From Utricularia gibba (lineage: Eukaryota; Streptophyta; Magnoliopsida; Lamiales; Lentibulariaceae): 64,000 nt of DNA. Within the stretch, counting starts at the first letter, position 1, and each line of letters starts with the position of its first letter. Shown in pieces: positions 49,657 through 60,615 of this stretch. The stretch spans positions 2,544,501 through 2,608,500 of the forward strand of contig NEEC01000014.1 in assembly GCA_002189035.1 (NCBI GenBank), written 5' to 3'. Made by a program: the position numbers and the translations under genes. The notes under the pieces were generated by a model. That model worked only from the letters and a program-made list of their open reading frames with translations, was not told where the DNA came from and made no database searches.

Positions 49657-50316
49657 CGCACGCTGCGTTACGTACCTGTGAGACGACGACTATAAGATGG
49701 GTCTTCTTCGCAATATATCTGTCGCCTACCCCCGACACGTAATGTCCTTGTAAACTGCACGTGTCGCACCCCGGCGCAGCGTGTTCCTTCTTCCCTATCC
49801 ATCCATGACATGCGGGAGTTTTGAAATCTAAGAAAACGGCGGATTAGTGGCTTTTCCCCTTCCCTATACAGCATAACTCAACAGAAACCAAATTTCCCAA
49901 ATGCATTTCAGCGCAACCATGTTGTGGTCTCGGAGAGAAAGAAGAAAGGGCAGGCAGCAACAGAATGGAAAGTATTTTTTTTCTTTTTTCGGGTAGACAA
50001 GAAATAATTGACAACACCTGCTCAATTCAAATCACTGACCACACATCCAATGAAACGATACAAGCCGTCTAATTTCCAGATATTAAGAAGAACAAACTTA
50101 AAGAGAAGAAAAATGATCAACTGCATTAGTGGTGAGCATCCAGAATAGACAACAGCCCCTTCCAAAATCCATCTCAATAAACATAAATATAAATCAGCTA
50201 ATCCGTAGCTTACCCCAAGTGAGTTTTATACCCACAGCATGGGCAGATCCGGGTGAGCTTGCCTACTCCCAGGAGTTGATATCTGCTAGGGTGTGAAGCA
50301 CAATTGCTGGGAGTCT
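49657..50316. other. Intergenic between two small minus-strand genes
   Basis: Holds the promoter of the 121-residue protein and the 3' UTR of the small membrane protein. No further gene is recognised. Confidence 0.5.
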
Positions 50317-51173
50317 TCACATTGATAAGGGTAGCAGCAATCTTCTATCCCTTTTCCTAGCAAGTGACTGTCTTGAGACTCGTAAGCGAATCGGGATGAG
50401 GATGCTAAGGCAGACAAGGATGAAGGAAGCCCAGTAATGTTTTAGGTAAAGTGTCAGGTACGAGGACAATAGAAGCAAAATGAAGGTTACGGCACAGACA
50501 ATTGCAACTGCCACATCCGTCCTGTAAGAAGGTGACACAGAGAAACTGATTAACCGAACAACCAAAACAGTCTAGTGGATATGGAGTGTTTACATAAATG
50601 AACGACAGGTTAGTTGTTCCAAAAACATGGAGATGTGATAGCCCACAGAATGCTTTCGTAAACACTAACAGCTATAGCGAACGAATGATATGCATAAAAC
50701 GGTAGTGATCATAATGAGGGGACATTTGCTTCCATGAAACCAGTGAACCCTTGGACGATGGACGTGACACAAAGATTATGCTTGGGAACTTGAGAAAATG
50801 ATTTCCGCGCAATGGATAGTATTCCATCAGTGTTACAACAGATATGGGAGAAACCACATTCACTTCTCAACACAAAGTGTGTTACCTCTCTGCGGCATCA
50901 CGCATGATCCAGAATGCCAGATCAATAATCTCACACAAACAAAACGCCAAAACAGCATCAGAATGCGCAAGAGCATTGAAAATTAACTTGATTTCCGGTA
51001 AACCGAATCGCGTAAAAATTACAGTCTATTAACGGCAAATGTGAGAGAAAAACATTCAAGTACCAGGTTGAGAGGAACGGCTTTGGAGAAAAGAAGGAGA
51101 GGGCAGAACACTTGTGCTGTGAACGAATCTGGTAATCTCTTAGTTGCTCCACGAGTTTCGACCTCGTTATCAT
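50317..51173 (-). CDS. Small two-helix membrane protein, function unknown
   Basis: Minus-strand exon 1 (51173-51064) and exon 2 (50521-50317) join in frame to 104 residues. The N-terminal part (MITRSKLVEQLRDYQIRSQH) is charged. Two hydrophobic segments follow, about residues 41-63 (VAVAIVCAVTFILLLLSSYL) and 68-84 (WASFILVCLSILIPIRL). The tail is strongly basic (SRQSLARKRDRR). The pattern suggests a small ER or organelle membrane protein with a short loop between helices. I believe similar proteins exist across land plants, but I cannot name a function. The ATG at 51173 is chosen because an in-frame TAG stands 16 bases upstream; a spliced upstream start is possible. The intron is GT-AG and 542 nt. 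Confidence 0.7.
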
Positions 51174-51634
51174 CGAGCTTTCCTTCAACTACAGTATTGA
51201 ATTAGGATGAATCGCGGCACACGAGATCCATGAACAACTCAATTGGGATTCGTGTTGCCGATCCCGTTTCCGAGATTCAACCCCCAAAAAGCAACCTTTC
51301 CCACCGCGCCCTAGCAAATGTGTAATCCTTCCTGATCAGTGAAATCCCATTGCGAAGCGAGATAAATTAATTTCCCATTTTCATGTACATTACCGTCCCT
51401 CGTAAGATGAGTGAAGGTAATCAACACTGATGTTCCTTTTCAACATGTGCTGCTCATGTGGGTCAACGATTAAAAAGAGTAAATAAAAACGATACTACGC
51501 GTCACATGTCAAACCACGATAGAAAACAAGACTCTAGGCTTCCATGGTGATAGTCAAGAAACAGAAACAAAAACAAATGAGAGTAACCGAATCCACGTCT
51601 CAGCTGAAATTGCAGGGATAAAGTAGCCAGACAT
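51174..51634. other. Spacer between small membrane protein and U1-70K
   Basis: About 460 bases on the same-strand boundary, holding the U1-70K 3' UTR and the promoter of the next gene. No gene is seen. Confidence 0.5.
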
Positions 51635-54600
51635 TCAATACCCATAGTCCCTTGAGCGAGGCCGCTCCGAGCGGCGGTAATCATGGTCGCGCTGTTCGGT
51701 TGCATCCGGTTCATACATGTACCCATCCTCCGGCCGACCGTAAGGATCATTGTCGTGGTCTGGTTCCCGGTAGCTGCCATATCCACCATGATCTTCACGT
51801 TTGTCGTACGCCCCTCGACCTTGGCTTACATAGTAGTTGTAGTGGCCATCAGGTTCAACCTCAGCTTCAGCATGGCCTGCCCACTCACGGGCATCTTCTC
51901 CCTCATCAATCTCATACTTCCTCTGTCTCTTGCTGCGATCATGTTTGGAATCACGGCGGTCCTGCTCATACTCGTATTCATGCTCCCTATCATGGGAACG
52001 GCCTCTCTCACGATCATCAGCAGCCTCATAGTCTCTCTCCCTCTTCTTGTCTCTGTCACGGTGACGGTCATGTTTGCGTTCTTTGTCGTGTTCACGAGCC
52101 CTCTCACGGCCATGGTCACGGTCACGTGCTCGATCCCTGTCATGATCACGCTCACGCTCACTATTTCGACTATGATCATGCTCCCGGGACCTTCCCTTGT
52201 TTCTCTCCCGATCCCGGTGGTGCTTGTCATCTCTATGTTCCCGCTCCCTTGGTCTATCATGCGACACCTCACGAGATTTTTCTCGTTCTCTATCCCTGTC
52301 TCCTCCACGTTCGTCGGATTTCTCCCTGTTCCAAAACACTCTCGGGTTAGCAACGGGATCATACTTTAATACACTGTAACAAGGGATACAACGATACACA
52401 TATCATGGAAGAAAGATTACCGCTCTCGTTCAGATCTTGGCTCCTCCGATCGAGAAACAACTCCAGGTTGTGCACTGAAACAGCGGGAGAAGAGAAATTA
52501 TAATACATGTAAAAAATGTGGAAACCAATATCAGCGGTCATTCTGTCCTAACTATGACGTTAAGTAAAAAAACGTTCTTCATTATAAATTAGGAAATGAT
52601 TATCCCTACTAGTAGGAAACGAAAACACCCAGCATGCAGAAGGACTACCTTCCCAATGGCTTCAAGCTCGCGTCTACATTACTGATTCTAGTTGTTCCCA
52701 ACCCACCACCTAGTCTTCGAGGACGCCAATTCGGCACAGTTCTACCACGCTCAACATCCACAAGCACTCGCCTGTTATCAATCTTTTTTCCATCTGCTTG
52801 CTTATATGCAGCTGCACGACATCCAGTGAGCTATCAGGGAAGGGTAACATGGACGACTGCTCAAGATAACGTTATTGAAGGAATTGAATACCTTTCATGT
52901 CTCTGGTATGCAGGTACTCAATAAAGGCATAACCTCTTGGCTTATTTGATTCTTTATCCATGACCAAGCGGACCTGGTACTCACAAAGATCCATTCACTA
53001 AGTTTTAACAGACAAATCAGCATTACCAGCTAAATCAAGTAACCGTTTGCTAATATTTAACTTAGGTAACAACATGATAAAAGCCCAAGGGCACGGCAGA
53101 CAGGCATTACGCCTAAATGGCCGTGCTCACCTTTTAATCAAAGAGCCTCCATGGAGACGCATCACCATCACTCCTAGACTTGCCATTACAGAGGCCAACT
53201 TACCATTTCAAATAGAAACTAGCTTCCCCTTACCAGGGACATTTTTTTTTATATATTTAAACATAATGATGAAAAAAACTACAACTAACATCAATACCAG
53301 TATCCTTCAGACTCTGCGTATTTTGACAGCCTTTAAATTGAAATGAAGACTTCAGTAAAAAAAAAGGATATGTACTAGAAATTAAAATAAAGGAGAGAAG
53401 CTAATACTCCCTACAAGTTTTACCCAATAAAAGTTGGAGCGCCAGATAGATCGAAATAAGAGCCAGTCACAATGCATCTTCCAATCCAAAACTTAATCTT
53501 ATATCACCTTTGCATTGCCAGAAGGATGTTTTAATTTTGAAGGATTCATCAGGACAATAAATTGGAGAGAAAAGGGATGCACATAAATCCCTTAAAGAAT
53601 TAATGGATATACTTCAACAAATGCTCGGATATGTTTCTAGAAGCTATCAACGTTAGAACATAACAAACATATGGCACAACCTATTGGTTCTATGCTTCGC
53701 CAAATGCGTATCAGGCACCCCAATCCAATTGTTTCGTACTCTATATTCACATAAAGATGCAAGGAATTTTCTACACATCAATAAAACGATGATGTACACG
53801 CTCAAGTTCAGGATTTAAGCTTACTAACAGTAACAGATGAAAAATGGCAGAGAAAAAAACTTATAATTTACAATTTGGTGGAAATACTATTTTCAGAAAG
53901 TGCTGCAAACATATCAGCACTAGAAAGAATCTTGCATGAGTTGACAACCAAATCTCTTACCGAATCCAAAAAAATAACCCAAGAACCACACTGGGTGTTG
54001 CACAAAACCTACCCGTTTAATAGGCCCGTATGCCTCAAACTCCCTCCTGATCCTACTCTCGGTTGATTCATAATTCTGCAATGAAAAGGCATTCCAGAAA
54101 CAGGTTAGACAGAAATACCACAAACAACTGATCACCATTACCAACTATGACTCACAAGCCTCGCAACAAACAGGGTTTTGTACGGATCTCCGGATATATT
54201 TGGATCACTGTTTGGGTCATCTGCAAGTAGGCAAAGAGTAACAATGAATGAAAAGAGTATCAAATATACATATATTTCTTCTTATTCAGACCAAGATAGA
54301 AATTTCAGACAAACAGAGCGAGTACGAAAAGGAACAACTACCACACAGAATAAGACATGGACTATGGATGCCAATGGACGCATCAAGGTAATGACATAAA
54401 GAATTACATTTTTCAAGCTCCTCAGCAGCCTTTTTGGCCCCCTCTTCAAGACGAATTTGATGAATTCTAGCTCTCCTCGCTGCCTGTACACCCAAATAAA
54501 TACCAGGAGCCCCTAAATTAGAAAATAATAACCAGAAAACAGACATACAAGAACGTGGGAAATATTATAATACTCCATGTTTCACATCAGCAATGCCTAT

Positions 54601-55522
54601 ACCATTTTCTTCAAAAGCATTTCCACACACGGTAAAAGAAAATAGGTGAAAAATATGATCCATATACACCTACTCTAGAAAGCTCAGGAAATTTATCCTT
54701 GATAATTTTTTAAGGCCACCACAAAAGTAAAAATCCTATCCTATCATATTTCCATTGTAAACCATATGTGGATTATATTCACCAGTTATCATTTCATTTG
54801 AAATCTCAAATATCCTAGCATTTTCCTAATAAAGAAGCAGCCTAAAAAATAAATAAATACATCACAATACATAATGACTCACAGGGGTCTCTCCCTTTTG
54901 CACAGGAGGTGCATATTCAGGGTCACCAGGTTCAGCAAAATTTTTTACGAACTGTGCCACGCCTGAATGTAGTAATGAAAACAGGTGAGGGAAAAAATCA
55001 ATCTGAAAAAAATCAGAAATATCAATACAAATACCAGCATATGGAAGACATTTCCTCTTCTCCGGAGGGGGTTTGTATTCCAATGGAGGACGCGGCTCAA
55101 ACAATTTCAGCAGGTTAGCAGTTAAACCAGTCGGATGACTCTGGCCGATCTGGAATTGTTGCAAATACGAGAAGACAAAGCAATTTCAGTGAACAAAAAT
55201 ATTTATAGTGTTGGTTTGCAACTTGATGCGGACGACGGTAAAAATACAACGGACGTGAAAAGCAATGAAGATACGCAGGGAAAAAGGAGTCTAAAAATCC
55301 GTCCGGGCCACAAAAAAATACGTGAACAATCACAAAATCGCCTTCGTAGTCAGCAAAATTGATTATCAACGAACAGAAATCCAAGACATCCCGAATAATG
55401 CAGGACATCCAATTTATGCTCACCAATTTGAGCTGCATAACATTTGCCCGGTTTTGAGCCTTCGTGCGAGCCTGCACGGCTGCGTTAGGGTTGCGCATCA
55501 TTGCGTCACCATAATCCGCCAT
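51635..55522 (-). CDS. U1-70K: U1 small nuclear ribonucleoprotein 70 kDa (U1-70K)
   Basis: Minus-strand exons 55522-55424, 55149-55035, 54962-54883, 54483-54408, 54220-54156, 54075-54013, 52973-52892, 52811-52649, 52474-52421 and 52325-51635 join in frame to 495 residues. U1-70K binds U1 snRNA stem-loop I and helps define 5' splice sites. The N-terminal U1 domain reads [20 protein letters not shown] and is followed by a helical linker ([17 protein letters not shown]). The RRM has RNP2 (TLFVARL, about 139-145) and RNP1 (RGYAFIEY, about 178-185), then [20 protein letters not shown]. The last exon encodes a long Arg/Asp/Glu/His-rich tail that contacts SR proteins. Intron 6 (54012-52974) is by far the longest, 1,039 nt, at the place where plant U1-70K genes are known to retain an intron. 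All introns are GT-AG. Confidence 0.95.
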
Positions 55523-55610
55523 TTTCACAGACAGCTTATCGCGTCGATTTCTGAGATTTCCCTATGCCGGAGCCAAGAAGGCGGAATTCACACGGCGACG
55601 GCCGATCTGT

Positions 55611-55618
55611 TAGGGTTT
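55611..55618 (-). promoter_or_regulatory. Telo-box upstream of U1-70K
   Basis: AAACCCTA on the minus strand, 89 bases before the U1-70K start. Telo-boxes near the transcription start are frequent in plant genes for translation and RNA processing. The site is seen; its use is inferred. Confidence 0.5.
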
Positions 55619-55928
55619 GTCGACGTAAGCCCCGAAGACATCACTCATGCCGAGCATTTATTTACAATACATTTTTAAGTTTTTCTAGTGGACTACGTAT
55701 ACACACGTTTACTCTAGACTAAATTACTTTTTTTTTTTTTTATCCCCGCCCATAATTACCTTCAGGCCCCTGGGCTTTCACCATTTTACGGATACACGCA
55801 TGCCGATAATAATAATATTATTATTATTAAAATAATTATATTTAATATGAGGAAAATGAGATTGAATGATTGGCTGTTTGGGACATCAACTGAACCTTGA
55901 AATAAAAAACAATAATACGACCAACTTG

Positions 55929-55972
55929 TTTATTATTATTATTACTATTATTATTATTATTATTATTATTAT
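55929..55972. repeat. (TTA)n microsatellite, imperfect
   Basis: About 14 TTA units with one interruption (ACT) between U1-70K and the IDD gene. Confidence 0.9.
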
Positions 55973-57347
55973 GTTTTTGATTAAGGTGGACACAAAGATA
56001 GTATCGTCCACCGTCACCACACCAAGTAAAGGGCATATTGGCCCAATAAGGAATTCGGGTTCAATCCGTCGGACGGGTCGACCCTTTTGTTAGGAGTAAT
56101 TATGGCCCAATTAATTCATCCATTTATAAAAATAAAAAAAAAAAGAAAAAAAGAAACTGGAGTGTTGATTGAAATATGGAGGGGGCACACGGGGGTGGAA
56201 GTGGAAGCGTTTGGTTGGAAAGGAGCATCGCCACTTCTCCACACGACATGCTTTTGCAAAGGCTCAAAGGCGGCAAAAGCCGAAGCATATTTGCGAAAAG
56301 TGGGAAAAGGGTTTGAATATCCACAGCGAGAGCAAAAAAAGGCAGGATGATCGATGGGCATCTAAAGTGGCCCGAGGAAGGAGATAGCGAATGGATGCGA
56401 CTACACCGATGCCCCATCATTCCAATTTTTCCAAACTCAAGATGGACGTGATTTTTACAAAAATGATCAATTCTTCCTCTTTTTTTTTGTATACATTAAT
56501 AACAAAATTTTAGAGCATCTTTATTAATTTCTGAAAATAATGACATGATTTTTCGAAAATCAATTTTATTTTTTATGTAAATCACTTTTATTTTGAGTTA
56601 TATACTGCGAAAATCATTTTGAGTAAGTTCTGTTTTCTAATATAAACTCAATAACGGAATCCACATTATCATTTTCGTAAATCAATAAAAATGATCTTAT
56701 ATGTATGGTGGTTAATTTTTGTATATATATCATAAAAGATGATGAGATTTATAATACATTTACGGCTGCGTCGGGGCGACTCGCCGGGTATTCGGGTCCA
56801 ACCCCGTTATCCAATTCATAAAATAGTGGGTGTGTATGTAATTAATTAATTTGTGAACAAATTTACTTGATTTTTTCATTTTCTCCGGTTTCGATTTTTG
56901 TGTTGTTAGAAAAGACGGAGAAAAAGAAGTGGGTGAAAAAGGGGAAGGTGAGGCTTTTTATCTTATCTTGTACAGACCAGCACGCCATAATTGTCAGATG
57001 CTCGCTCTCACTCCAATGATTCTTCGCCGCCGACTGACGGCCAACGGAGCTGTTCCCGGCGATTCTTGACGGCAAGAGCAGACCCGGAATTCAAAGCTCT
57101 AATCTTCTTGTGGTGATTCCTGAGGAGAGTCTGAAATCCTAGTCAAACCCGCCGAATTTTTCCGTGTGTTCAGGAACTCTTTCTCAAATAGACGTTGTGA
57201 TTGAGATAGGTTTTCTCCACCGTTGGAGTTTGGTGATACTTTCTCACACGTTTGGAGTTGGGAATTTGGATTTCGCTTGAAGAGAAGGTGGTTGGGGAAC
57301 GAGGGTTTCGTTTTGTCGCTGATTGCTGAGCTTTTCGTTATTTACAC

Positions 57348-59097
57348 ATGAAGGATTCAGCGCTATCTGGAAATTCATCTCCCGTGAAAACCCCGGCGAA
57401 GAAGAAACGGAATCTGCCGGGAACACCAGGTGAGAAGAAGAAAAAAGATTTTTTTTTTTTTCTTTGAATGGATGACTTCTTTGATTACGGTGTGAATAGG
57501 GATGTTGTCTTCTTTGTATTTGTTTTTTCATCAGATCCTGATGCTGAAGTGATTGCCCTGTCTCCAAAGACGTTGCTGGCGACCAACAGATTCGTTTGTG
57601 ATATATGTAACAAGGGCTTTCAGAGGGATCAAAATCTGCAGCTTCATCGCAGAGGACATAATCTGCCGTGGAAGCTGAGGCAGAGGTCAAGTAAAGATGC
57701 GAAGAAAAGGGTGTATGTCTGTCCAGAACTCGGCTGCGTTCACCATGATCCTTCTCGAGCTTTGGGCGATTTGACAGGAATCAAGAAGCATTTTTGCAGA
57801 AAACATGGAGAAAAGAAATGGAAATGCGACAGATGCTCTAAAAAATATGCAGTTCAATCGGATTGGAAAGCGCATTCCAAGATCTGTGGCACCAGAGAGT
57901 ACAGATGTGATTGTGGAACTCTGTTTTCTAGGTTTTGTCCCTTAATCTTTCCATTTCTAGCCAACTTCCTTTCATCTCTGATAAGTGAATCTCATTCTGA
58001 TTTCTTATCTTCGCAGGAGGGATAGTTTTACTACACACAGAGCCTTTTGTGATACATTAGCCGAGGAAAATGCAAAAGCTCAACCACACGCTGCACCAAA
58101 TAGTCCCAAAGATGACAGTAATCCCATTCCCGGTACTTCTCCTCCGCCATCAGAGCCGCTACCACAGCCGCCGGTGGCCACCCCTTCTCCTTCTCCGCCG
58201 CAGCCACCTGAAGCCCCTGCTGCTCTCTCAACTTCCATGATGCCGTCTGTTGTGTCTCCTCAAAGACAAGGTAGTTGGAGCTTTGATACTTTTTGGAGTT
58301 GTGTTGTCTTTTGGCTGGTCGTTTAATGTGTCTCTATATGCTTTTTGGAGTTTTGTTGTCTTATTGTCATCGGGGTTAACTCGATCTCTTGTACAGAACT
58401 GCTAGATTCCACAGTGGCCGATCCGGTTAACGGAGAGACCCTGGAGGAGAATACCCTTCCAGCGAGATGCAGCAGTAGCCGCAGCTCAAGCAACAGTGTC
58501 TTTGCCAGCCTCTTTGTTTCATCGGCGCCATTGCAATCCGAGCCAACAGCAACAGCAGCAAGATTCAACTTGTTAAGAGCCATCTCCCGCCCGATCGACT
58601 CACTCCAATCTTCCTCCGAAGCCGGATCCCTCTGCCTATCGACGAGCCAATCGCCGCTGATGTTCGCATCCTCTGTAGGCCAGTACGCCCCTTCTCCTCA
58701 ACCGGCGGCGATGTCCGCAACAGCATTGCTCCAAAAGGCGGCGCAAATGGGTCCAACGTCATCAAAAGGCTCCCTCCTCAGGGGCCTTGGTCTAGCCTGC
58801 TCTTCCCCATCGGACCATGATTGGAGCAGCCTCCGACTCGAGCCCAGCAGCTCACCATTAGCCGCCGGTCTCGGCCTAGCAATCAGCAACGATGAAGCCT
58901 CCAATTACAAAGAACTCATGATGGGGACTCAAAGCGTCTTTGGTCCTAAGCAAACCACCCTGGACCTCCTAGGACTCGGCAACGGCGGCTCAGCCGGTGG
59001 ACTTCCCGCATTGATGACGTCGATCAACCACGGACAGATGCCCAGATACGGCAGCAACGGAGTCCAATTCGGCACAGAAGACATGGGCAGAAGGTGA
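57348..59097 (+). CDS. IDD: INDETERMINATE-domain (IDD) C2H2 zinc finger factor
   Basis: Exons 57348-57429, 57535-57931, 58017-58270 and 58397-59097 join in frame to 477 residues. IDD proteins are plant nuclear regulators of flowering, sugar metabolism, gravitropism and GRAS (DELLA/SCARECROW) output. A basic KKKR signal (about 19-22) precedes the ID domain. It has ZF1 at about 49-69 (CDICNKGF, DQNLQLHRRGH), ZF2 (VCPELGCVHHDPSRALGD), ZF3 (CDRCSKKYAVQSDWKAH) and ZF4 (CDCGTLFSRRDSFTTHRAFC); the last two are the CCHC pair. The intron after CGTLFS splits ZF4. A Pro/Ser-rich linker follows, then the conserved C-terminal motifs MSATALLQKAAQMG and a TLDLLGLG form of the TRDFLG motif. The start gives the usual short N-terminus. 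Confidence 0.95.
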
Positions 59098-59807
59098 AGT
59101 ATCGGACGAAATGTTGCATCAGGTTCCTATGTACACTAGAAACTGTGGAGAAATGTGAAATATTATTGGGTGGAATTCATTGCGTGTGGGAGATGCAGGC
59201 AGCTGGGGGACCTCGCCCCCGCCATAGCCTTGACAGCAACTCGTCAAGTACACGCAAAATTGTGCCCACTGGTCAACTCTCCTTTTTCACCCAACAGCAA
59301 CGCAGCATGTACCTACAACGGGAATCCTAAGCCGTACGAACGACGAGCTACTTTTAACTACTCGATTTACCATCCTAAACACTAATGAATTACATCAGTA
59401 ATAAAATGTAAAAATGGGTGTGATTATGAACAGCTATGGGCACATGGCCTGAGGCTAAGGAGCACGTGAGCAACTTCGGTTGGAATCTTTTTATTACCAT
59501 GGCATGTTCTTGACAGGTCAAAGGGGTCCCGACCCCCATTTTTTACGTCCATCTCCAAAAAAAAAAAAACATTAAAAAGGGATTTTATCGGGTGCGACAA
59601 AAGGAATAAATCTTAGAGCACGTCACATTGCATTGAATTATACTCTTTCTTGCCAAACAACTTGTCCTCCAAAGTGAACAAATAACCTGAATACTATAAA
59701 AAGAAAACAGGTGCACGGTGCACCCGCCCCCAGGCTACTCACACAGGAGGGACGACACTGTGTACTATATTCAAGTAATTAATTATATTATTATTTTTTA
59801 TTACGAT

Positions 59808-59836
59808 TGGGCCTAGTTCCGCTGAATCTAGGCCCA
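59808..59836. promoter_or_regulatory. Inverted pair of TGGGCC (site II) motifs
   Basis: TGGGCCTAG, 11-nt loop, CTAGGCCCA: a perfect 9-bp inverted repeat whose arms are each a TCP-type site II motif. It lies about 0.5 kb before the earliest possible start of the MFS gene. Confidence 0.55.
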
Positions 59837-60139
59837 TTCGTAAGCCTTTTAAAGCGTAGCTCACTAGGTTTTCAATGAACCGGCCGCGTCATAGTCCGGC
59901 TCAAAACCTCTCTGTCGAACTTTTATTTTATATTATAATGTGGATAAAGCATATTTTCTATTTCAACGTCTGGGGATTACGGAATCATCAACTTAGGTTT
60001 GCCAAAAGCAAATTTAAGAACGCAATTAAGATTTATTTTTATTAAATAAATCGGGAATATTTATTTAATTAGGAATGGTGATTAAGTCAATGCGTCTGTG
60101 GAGCAGCGACTTAAATCTGCATTGAATATGGATTAGCTG

Positions 60140-60161
60140 CCGGGGGAGGGTTGGCCCCCGG
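60140..60161. repeat. GC-rich hairpin in MFS 5' region
   Basis: CCGGGGG, 8-nt loop AGGGTTGG, CCCCCGG: seven G:C pairs. If transcribed, it would be a stable leader hairpin of the transporter gene. Confidence 0.6.
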
Positions 60162-60615
60162 GGAAGAGGAAGCGTTTACCTTTTGATTCCATTGGCCTTA
60201 AGAACGAACTCCCAAGGCGTCCGCTTGTCAAAGGTTCTGTGGGAGGAGCTGCTTGATTGGGAGATTCTTGCTCCGATCGGAACACACAGCGTGTTTCAGC
60301 TTCATTGGGTTCGTAATGGATGCGCTTTCTGGATCTTGTTGTGTAAATACGGCACCGATGATTTTTCCTGCGATGCGTTACTTTTCGGTTTCTGGTTTCG
60401 TCACTAAGCTCTACTCCGTTCTTTTTGTTTTTCAATGCGCAGTCTGGGTTTTCACCGTTGATTCATGGGTTTCGCCTTTTTGGTGGGGTTGGCTCAAGGG
60501 GAGCTGTCCCGGAACGTGTTGCGGTTTGGTTTATGGCACTGAGCTTTCGGTCAACCAAAGTTCGCGCGCTGGATTATTTCGATTCAAGAATTTTCTTTTA
60601 GGGAATCTTAACATC

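Larger units (their letters stand above)
55523..57347. promoter_or_regulatory. Divergent intergenic region, U1-70K / IDD
   Basis: 1.8 kb between head-to-head starts. It contains a T-run near 55728, AT-rich inverted stretches near 55807, a TTA microsatellite, and an AT-rich block 56480-56760. The part 56900-57347 probably holds the IDD leader. No tRNA or other gene is found; a GGTTCAATCC string near 56059 lacks the rest of a cloverleaf. Confidence 0.5.
59098..60315. promoter_or_regulatory. Intergenic: IDD 3' end and MFS transporter promoter
   Basis: No gene is recognised. It contains an A-run near 59558, a 9-bp inverted repeat built on TGGGCC (59808-59836) and a GC-rich hairpin (60140-60161). 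Confidence 0.5.

Noticed and set aside
51652-52369. Two long plus-strand open frames (232 and 228 codons) opposite the U1-70K tail
   Set aside because: They are antisense to the Arg/Asp-rich repeat-like exon, whose codon bias leaves the opposite frames open. The His/Val-rich text has no family resemblance.
56055-56070. tRNA-like GGTTCAATCC string
   Set aside because: No acceptor stem or anticodon arm can be drawn around it.
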